This document shows, in pieces, positions 58,701 to 64,000 of a stretch of DNA of 64,000 nucleotides (the stretch's first letter is position 1; the number at the start of each line of letters is the position of its first letter). A model generated the notes under the pieces. That model was not told the DNA's origin. It searched no databases and saw only the letters and a list, made by a program, of their open reading frames with translations. The DNA lies in contig CM034535.1 of assembly GCA_020002185.1 (NCBI GenBank), positions 70,407,772-70,471,771 on the forward strand. The letters run 5' to 3'. The position numbers and the translations under genes are program-made. The stretch is from Paraescarpia echinospica (lineage: Eukaryota > Annelida > Polychaeta > Sabellida > Siboglinidae).

Positions 58701-61700
58701 AGCCCTTGATCAGGTCCTGTCAGACCCAGCACACACACACACACAGTAAGACAGAATGCTAACAAAGACCATAAGTAATGTAATGGTGACAGACCTCAAG
58801 TCAAACTGGCTGCAGTTTAAGGGTAGAGGTTTGAACGAGATGGCAAGATAAGTCTAGTACAGGCCTGTACATGTATGTCAAAGTACTGGTATTACCGCAA
58901 GTATTGGTGCAGTCTGGAGACAGACTAGTATCTAATGTAAATCAGGCATTGTGCTGGCAAGAACTCAGATGTACATTTTTGTAGGAATGTACAACCATTG
59001 CAACAAAACCAACTGATAGGCTTACTTCGAAGGAAGGCATTTTGGGGGCCAATGCAGCTAAGAGTTAATAAAAAATAACAATTTTCAACTACAATCATGA
59101 ATATTATGCTGGTAGTTTACTAAAATAACCTTAAAGACACAGAATTTAAATTGCATGGGACATGCCATTGTGATCAAAGACATGTCAACCATCGAGAACT
59201 GTGAGATTTCATTAGAATCTCTCACTTCAAAAATAAATTCAAAAATTAAACCACTGTTTGTTGATTGCACCTTTTGTTTACCTTTAAAATAGGACTACTT
59301 TTAGAAGCCGACGTTATAAATTCTTCTAGTATCCCCAAACCTCTCAACAAATTCAACCAGCAGCGATCATAATTATTTATTTAATACATATAGTAATATA
59401 CTGCAGTGAATTAGATGAGCATACATAATATGTACGTAATTATTAATTAACTACCATGTAGTTAATTAATAATTAAAATAACGCCAGCTTGAAAATGTTT
59501 ACATTTATTTAATATAACTGTACCTTTCCATACATGGTCTTGAAGGCAAGTAGGATCTCCTGTCTCTGCTGATTTGTTCTTGATGACAGAACATCTATGA
59601 TGGCCCTCTCATCCGTGCCTACACAAGCAGCAGCAGCAGAATGTAACATCTTTATGATTACGCTCTATATATCGTGTGAAACCGTTTTTAAAAATATTGA
59701 CCATGAAAACATGAATAATTAGTGATACGAACCAGATATAAATGGGCAATTCCATGTAACTTTGGACATGACACTGACAAATCTTCCCATATTGACAATG
59801 TATTGCTTGTATTGTACTGTTTCAGTATTGCACACATGTTGGGTGTAATAAAAATGAAAGTTACACACAAATGCTACTCAGTAATTATGAATAGGAGCAT
59901 TTGGAATGGACAGGATTTATTTTTAAATTTTATCTCTGAAACGTACCACAAACACTAGATCCATTTCCAATTTAGCATTACAGTGAACCAAGTTAAATTA
60001 TATATATTTTGAAAAAAGTGGACACTGGCAATTAGTAGTGCTCAGTTGATATTCATCTATGTGTTACCCACATTGGTGCACATTGTCAGATGTGTTACTG
60101 GTATATGATTATCTGAAGTGTTAACCTGATCCCCCAACAGCCCTGTGGTGCAGATTGAAATGGACATTCTTTGGACTCGACAACAGCTATTTGTGGTTTT
60201 GTGGCATCAGAAAGTCCTTCAGCATTACTACAACTGTAACTGATTACAACTGTGTACAGTGACAGTGTAACACAACATCACTACGAGAGTAAGTGGTAAT
60301 AATTACAGTTTCTCTGGCGTCTGTAAGTTGCTTATTTTTACGTCACTCAAGTTCAGGTGTCATGTGGAAGTATGTGATGTTACATTACAGCTGTAGTCGG
60401 TGTATTGTAACAAGACTAAAATGTAAAATTTATTCTTACATGACAGATGGTTGGAGGAAAGGACCGTGTAAATGTTAGCAATGTGACCATGTTACAACAT
60501 AGACTTGATAGCCATCAGGAGATATGTTAACAGGACTCGACGAGCTGTTTTATTTGGTCTGAAACTCGTTGTTTGGAAAGACAATTTATTCAATTAACTT
60601 ATAAATATACAAAATCTTTTGTACCATCAGCATGAACTGAAAAAATATATACTAACACTGAAAATATTAAATTTTGAAAATACACGTAAATATTGCAGTC
60701 AGATGATTTCTGAGTTTACTTTGGCTGTATATTTTTGACATGCTTCTGTGATGTATTTCAGGAGCATTGGCATCAGTGTAAATATGGACATTTAAGATAC
60801 CAGGTTTACAATTAAGATTTTGTATTCTTGCTTTGTCAATATAATAGGTATATAATCAACAAATGTTTATCATAAAAAAAACTATAACCAAGGAAATAAC
60901 AAAGTTTTGAATAATCAAGAAACTTCAATAATTATTGTTCACTAACATACAGGACCCCACAATCAGAAGATTCAAAACAGAGTGTAAAATAATATTCCAT
61001 TGTCTAATTAACACTGTATGTTGCTAGATTGCTGATGTCTCCTGTGAGATCTGTTATCAGAAAAACAATAAATATGTTGATAAACATAATTTTTTGTCTA
61101 AATTAACCAATCAACCAATAAAACATTGGCGAGTAATACACAAAATGTAATTGTGATAACAGCTTAGTTGATCAACACAAACAGGCTAATCTTTGAATAA
61201 GCTGTCCCAGAACTTTATCTGTGGAATGAGTAGATTAGATTGAACAACAAGGTAAGCTGCCAGGGTCAAACTAACTAACCCACGAAACAGGATATCATTT
61301 AAAACTTATGCTAGTGTGTGTGTGTGTGTGCGTGCACTGTGTGTGTATGTGTGTGTGTGCGTGCACTGTGTGTGTGTGTGTGCACTGTGTGTGTGCACTG
61401 GGTGTGCGTGTGTGTGTGTGTATGCATGCGTGCATATGAGAGCACTGTGTGTGTGTGTGTGCATGAGTGCACTGTGTGTGTGTGTGCATGCATGCATGCG
61501 TGCACTGGGTGTGCATTGGTGTGCATACAGCACAAAAATGTATTTATTTTGGTGCCGGAAAACATTCAGTCATACAAAAAATTATGTCTTGTGTGTATTC
61601 AGAAACAACAATAACAGATGTCCAAAACATTCAGTAATTACGTCTTGTGTGTATTCAGACACAATAACAGGTGTTCAAAACATTCAGTCATTACGTCTCG

Positions 61701-62895
61701 TGTGTATTCAGACACAACAATAACAGGTGTCCAAAAACACACAGTACATAAAATAATTTTTTTTTGTAGATTTTTAGGGTGTCATCTTGAATGGTCATTT
61801 AGGGATCATCTTGCTTCATGTTCACAAAAGCGGCCATGTTTCAATTCGTAACATCACTAGTCATAGTACAAAAAACTCTATAGATCTACAGCAAGCCGTG
61901 TCTACTGCCATTTCAAATGTGACCTAGATACCGTAGGCAGGCGTTTTTTGTTGGTGTCTGGCTGCTATGAGGTAAAGTTCGTTTCTCCAGCGTGCACTGT
62001 GTTTGGGGTCAGGCCACTATTTTATTTCAGTTGATAGTGTGTTATGATGTTTTGCTCCTTCAAAGAAATAGTTTCGGAAAAGGTATATGGCCAAGATAAA
62101 ATATCCAGTTGTAGATCTATGTCTGGCAACAAAATGTATCTGTCATTCACTACAAGATCACTCGTGCATGAAAGCATGGCTGGGGTTGTTTTGTATGCTA
62201 TATGATGGGGTGCATCGTTTAAGCTGATTTTACAGAGAATTATGCAGAATATTTGTTCTGTCAGAAAAACAAATATTACCTGGTTAACACATCAATTTTT
62301 AGAAGATTCATATACTTATTTGCATATGGCAATAAAATCTAATTAACTGTCAGCAATTGAAAAATAAACAGTGATCTGTTTCCACGATGAACCCGTAATA
62401 TCTGTCCAACATTTCTCCAAACGTCCTCACTTTTCTTTTTGTTGAACAATTTATAAGCTGCCTTACAAAGATATATTTCTAGCAACATGTTTTTCACATA
62501 AGAAATTATTTTTTAATTGAAGATATTTAGTGTACTTAAACTGAACAAAACAAATTACCAAATTAAGGTTTAAATGAAATAAATAAATAAACCAAATGTT
62601 TATTAATCTTTGCCCTGAGAAGCTGTGCCAACCTTCTGTGGCACACAATGATTTACTGATATCATTATAAATTACGGTAACTGCTGTTACTGATACATAA
62701 ATATAGTTTTGCTTTGAGCTCCTGTCTTCTGCACATGTGTGAATAAATACTAAATTACGGTAAATATTGTCCCTGTTAATTATTACTAAGGCAACACTCA
62801 CCCATCCCCTTCATTGCCTTCCTGAGGATTTCAGCATCTTTCTCGTTGTCGAACGACGGGGATGCCTTCACTGTTCCCTCCTCCTGGTAAGCCAT
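46644..62895 (-). CDS. Annexin (invertebrate annexin B type), complete, ten coding exons
   Basis: Exons, in transcript order: 62802-62895, 59524-59618, 58603-58716, 58096-58186, 57642-57721, 56579-56635, 52065-52254, 51373-51434, 50925-51044, 46644-46700. All have AG/GT edges, the phases agree, and the sum is 960 nt (319 residues plus TAA), the usual annexin length. The start [20 protein letters not shown] gives a short N-terminal tail. Four annexin repeats follow, each with a type-II calcium loop and an acidic cap 39 residues later: KGMGT/E72, KGVGT/D144, GRWGT/E228, KGAGT/D303. Annexins bind acidic phospholipids in a calcium-dependent way and act in membrane trafficking, repair and scaffolding. 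The introns hold LINE, SINE, MITE, foldback and minisatellite DNA. 5' UTR not defined. Confidence 0.95.
46904..47070 (-). mobile_element. MITE, family A, copy 3 (diverged)
   Basis: TTTCATGAAGATTACTTAAA, CAATTATTTAGCG and TTGCTAAGACAATCATCTTA align with the reverse complement of 23667-23825. Both ends still read TTTCATGA-like inverted sequence. Confidence 0.55.
47157..47238 (+). repeat. (CTCCCT)n hexanucleotide repeat
   Basis: About 13 nearly perfect CTCCCT units, followed by CTCTCT and (TA)n. Confidence 0.95.
47640..48018 (+). repeat. Minisatellite (GGACATAAAACACAC with variable (AC)n)
   Basis: Around 17 units of GGACATAAA plus an (AC) run of varying length. It runs almost directly into the CR1-like fragment at 48032. 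Cys/Val-rich ORFs on the minus strand are by-products. Confidence 0.93.
48032..48314 (+). mobile_element. CR1-like LINE, copy 4, left fragment
   Basis: Matches the end of the endonuclease domain ([20 protein letters not shown]) and the following linker, with several frame breaks. The match stops after CAAGGGAA at 48314. About 310 bp of LINE sequence present in other copies is missing before the match resumes at 49166. Confidence 0.85.
48315..49165 (-). mobile_element. TTAA element, single arm, inside CR1-like copy 4
   Basis: About 850 bp matching the arms of the foldback element at 53719-55573, most closely its right arm, including the outer end ATAGATGTTTTTATTCCCT. The right junction is a TTAA (49166-49169) that the uninterrupted LINE copies also have (TTCTTAATGGCAG). 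The left junction lacks a TTAA and falls where a LINE segment is missing, so one arm plus adjoining LINE DNA was probably deleted. Confidence 0.75.
48464..48549 (-). other. tRNA-like module (A and B boxes) in the single-arm TTAA element
   Basis: On the minus strand: GCTAGCTCAGTGTGTAGG (A-box pattern) and GCCGGTTCTATCCC (B-box pattern), about 40 nt apart. The acceptor stem does not pair, so this is not a working tRNA gene. Confidence 0.55.
49166..50829 (+). mobile_element. CR1-like LINE, copy 4, reverse transcriptase part and 3' end
   Basis: It resumes at TTAATGGCAGAAGACCTGAA and runs through the reverse transcriptase ([14 protein letters not shown], a 5' part to 49546, a deletion, then [29 protein letters not shown]). 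It ends with the family hairpin (50790-50819) and AATCTTGTTAAATC. The FADD motif is SADD and PQG is PEG here; frameshifts and stops are common. It lies antisense in annexin intron 9 and ends about 95 bp from annexin exon 9. Confidence 0.85.
50925..51044 (-). CDS. Annexin exon 9 (repeat IV)
   Basis: 40 codons, phase 0 at both ends: [15 protein letters not shown] and [20 protein letters not shown]. It holds most of the repeat-IV calcium loop. Confidence 0.93.
51373..51434 (-). CDS. Annexin exon 8
   Basis: 62 nt: [20 protein letters not shown], the typical end of repeat III and start of the repeat-IV loop. Donor GTAAGT. Confidence 0.93.
52065..52254 (-). CDS. Annexin exon 7 (repeat III)
   Basis: 190 nt: [17 protein letters not shown], the helix with [16 protein letters not shown] and [11 protein letters not shown]. 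Its acceptor region (CCTCTACTTCTTTACTATG then CTGTAG) runs directly into the tail of the SINE at 52262-52592. Confidence 0.93.
52262..52592 (-). mobile_element. tRNA-derived SINE, copy 3, abutting annexin exon 7
   Basis: Minus strand: A box AGTGGCTAGAGCTTCGGAC, B-box-like AGGTTTGAATCATG, body as in copies 1 and 2, tail ACGTACCTCTACTTCTTTAC. The tail ends about 10 bp before the exon-7 acceptor AG. Confidence 0.78.
52593..53261. other. Annexin intron 6, plain part
   Basis: AT-rich; no gene or clear repeat apart from a TAATAATTACTACT-type duplication near 52600-52680. Confidence 0.4.
53262..53718 (+). repeat. 26-bp minisatellite, left array, about 17 units
   Basis: Unit TTAATACACAGATGTGTGGT plus CTTATA, with variants AGAAGTG and TATAAGGATG. 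The array stops at a TTAA (53715-53718) where the foldback element begins and resumes at 55574. Confidence 0.93.
54371..54455 (+). other. tRNA-like module in the left arm of the foldback element
   Basis: AATAGCTCAGTTGGTAAACG is a good A box and GCCGGTTCAATCCTGAC a good B box; they are about 45 nt apart. The flanking 7-nt stem does not pair and the anticodon region is longer than normal. Confidence 0.55.
54914..55000 (-). other. tRNA-like module in the right arm of the foldback element
   Basis: Minus strand GCTAGCTCAGTGGGTAGGCG (A box) and GCCGGTTCAATCCTGAC (B box), as in the left arm and in the element at 48315-49165. Conserved in three copies. Confidence 0.55.
55574..56166 (+). repeat. 26-bp minisatellite, right array, about 23 units
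   Basis: Same unit as 53262-53718, resuming with TTAATACACAGATGCC directly after the foldback element. Confidence 0.93.
56579..56635 (-). CDS. Annexin exon 6
   Basis: 57 nt, phase 0: [19 protein letters not shown], the linker between repeats II and III. Acceptor CAACAG, donor GTAAGC. Confidence 0.93.
56905..57236 (+). mobile_element. CR1-like LINE, copy 5, old 3' relic
   Basis: Reads [34 protein letters not shown] and then the family 3' end (GGAGGCTTCCC, a diverged hairpin and AATCTTGTTAAATC). It is more diverged than the other copies, so it is older. Antisense in annexin intron 5. Confidence 0.7.
57478..57575 (-). mobile_element. SINE, copy 4 (3' fragment)
   Basis: GCGCAGTATCC, AAAGCACTTTACACTTCACT and CCCTGGCAGACCTGTTC match the 3' half of the SINE family. 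It lies just beyond annexin exon 5. Confidence 0.6.
57597..57664 (-). repeat. 34-bp tandem duplication covering the annexin exon-5 splice donor
   Basis: GACTCACCGACGCAAGAGAG occurs at 57601 and at 57635. Each copy has the exon end and GTGAGT donor on the minus strand, so two identical donors lie 34 nt apart. Confidence 0.9.
57642..57721 (-). CDS. Annexin exon 5
   Basis: 80 nt: [20 protein letters not shown] then MVSLAS, the end of repeat II with the cap D144. The donor at 57641 (the first of two identical ones) keeps the frame into exon 6. Confidence 0.92.
58096..58186 (-). CDS. Annexin exon 4 (repeat II)
   Basis: 91 nt: [20 protein letters not shown] and [10 protein letters not shown]. Donor GTACGC. 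Confidence 0.93.
58603..58716 (-). CDS. Annexin exon 3 (repeat I to II)
   Basis: 38 codons, phase 0: [20 protein letters not shown] and [18 protein letters not shown]. Donor GTAAGT. Confidence 0.93.
58720..59523. other. Annexin intron 2
   Basis: AT-rich, no recognisable element apart from a short (CA)n. Confidence 0.5.
59524..59618 (-). CDS. Annexin exon 2 (repeat I)
   Basis: 95 nt: [20 protein letters not shown] and [11 protein letters not shown]. It follows the split Gly codon at the end of exon 1. Confidence 0.93.
59620..61309. other. Annexin intron 1, plain part
   Basis: AT-rich; no gene or clear element seen. Confidence 0.4.
61310..61520 (+). repeat. (TG)n microsatellite with GCGTGCAC interruptions
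   Basis: TGTGTGTG runs broken by GTGCACTGTG and GCATGCATGC words. ORFs here are by-products. Confidence 0.93.
61560..61740 (+). repeat. 53-56-bp tandem repeat, about three copies
   Basis: GTCTTGTGTGTATTCAGA recurs at 61586, 61642 and (with one change) 61695, separated by AACAATAACAGGTGTCCAAA. Confidence 0.8.
61745..62801. other. Annexin intron 1, right part
   Basis: No supported feature. Confidence 0.4.
62802..62895 (-). CDS. Annexin exon 1 (start codon)
   Basis: 94 nt from ATG at 62895: [20 protein letters not shown] then [11 protein letters not shown] and the first base of Gly32. Donor GTGAGT. The ATG context is GTAAAATGG, with a purine at -3 and G at +4. No upstream in-frame ATG is near. 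Confidence 0.93.
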
Positions 62896-64000
62896 TTTAC
62901 AGGTGACAATATTTAACTGTGGCTATAATATATGCACCTGTGGCTGCAGTCACACTGCCCTCACGTATACAGAATGTCAGCGAACTCACAAATATGCCGT
63001 TTTAATCAAGCGTGACAATTAGTCATCTTGCAAATTACAGGCTTGGTGATGTTACAGAAGGCTCCTTTGATGTAGTCACAACAGCAGGTCTATCATTTGT
63101 TGAAACTGACTGCACACACACACTTGACAGGGTGACTCTGACTGCAGGCTGTATACAACTAGAGTAATGGAGCCTGTCTGAATCACCAACATTCAGCCAG
63201 CATGTAACTAGGTCAAGTCAACACACTAGGCAGCTTTAAATAGCTCTGTAGCAAGGATAGTCTCCCTGGTGAAAACTGTAATTGGACAGATTTATATAAT
63301 AAATTATGCAAATTGTGGAGTTTCATTATTAGTGTCAGCAGACTGAACAGACAGGCATTGACAGGTCTGGTTCAGCATTCAGTTACAAGAGTGGGTCTGA
63401 AGCCAGTGTTTGTGGATGGAACCAGAATGTGTATCAACAACAACAAACAGGTCTAGACGTAGTCTTCATCAATCAGGTGTTAATCAATCTAAAACCGGTA
63501 GCCTATTCATTTACGTCTGCTAAGTAGCTTTTCTTTTTTGCATGCATAAGTTTGTTATATTGGGCCTATTGCCTGTGTAATCATTGAGGATCACAATGTT
63601 TTGATACGACTAGAAAAATAAAACACATACAAAATGCAGTGTTTTAAAAATCGATAGGTGAATGTCAACACATTCTTGAAACTTATTTCTAAACAAATTT
63701 GACATAGACCAAAGGGCATTGTCCTCTTGAGCTTGGGCAACTACATGAATACACCACTATAAGTGGACAGAAATAGTCACACAAAAAAGTCATCAAAATA
63801 AAATGACAGTTTTGGTTAGGAAAAAAGCCACAGAAAATAAAGTCACATGTTGTTTTATTCGAAGACTACATATACTGTACCTAAATACAAAGCACATTTT
63901 CACTTATAATACTAATAACAACATTTCATAATTAAGATGCATATTCAGAACTGTGCCTGTCTGCCAAAATCTTCCACATTTTCATTGACAACTGAGCAGA
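62896..64000. other. Upstream of the annexin coding start
   Basis: Should include the 5' UTR and promoter of the annexin gene (minus strand). No TATA box, CpG cluster or splice site could be identified with confidence. Confidence 0.4.

Overview
The window is nuclear DNA from an animal, most likely a lophotrochozoan invertebrate such as a mollusc. The clade is inferred from the style of the proteins and repeats and is not proven. Genes are split by GT-AG introns, intergenic and intronic DNA is AT-rich, and non-LTR retrotransposons, SINEs, MITEs and minisatellites fill most of the sequence. One run of exactly 1000 N (35365-36364) is an assembly gap.

Three host genes can be supported. At the left edge, on the minus strand, two exons belong to a CARD-domain gene; the last exon encodes a 17-residue tandem repeat. 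In the middle, on the plus strand, four exons (19842-30905) encode most of a Dok-family adaptor: PH domain, IRS-type PTB domain and a tail rich in phosphotyrosine motifs. Its first exon was not found. At the right, on the minus strand, ten coding exons (62895 down to 46644) give a complete 319-residue annexin whose splice phases all agree.

Mobile DNA: a CR1-like LINE family appears at least five times (5517-10173, 17946-19738, 36365-40666, 48032-50829 in two parts, and an old 3' relic at 56905-57236). The two long copies keep ORF1 intact but have single-base indels in ORF2. A different LINE at 40667-44260 has an apparently intact 1108-codon ORF that starts with a 2A-like motif. A decayed L2-like LINE (21590-24830) carries a MITE. 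A long Gag-like ORF (10281-13724, one in-frame stop, no pol) is followed by a possible polypurine tract and LTR. There are also a broken hAT-like transposase (2604-3977), an L1-like ORF1 remnant (14699-15448), a tRNA-derived SINE family and a MITE family.

The points most worth a second look are: (1) a U_UUA_AAC slippery heptamer directly before the ORF1 stop of the CR1-like element, with ORF2 open in the -1 frame and lacking an early AUG; (2) a 1.86-kb foldback element bounded by TTAA duplications inside a 26-bp minisatellite, with a tRNA-like module in each arm; (3) an annexin exon whose polypyrimidine tract comes from the tail of a SINE; (4) a duplicated splice donor in the same gene; (5) a 3' hairpin of the CR1-like family that shows a compensatory base change; and (6) a Gag-only element.
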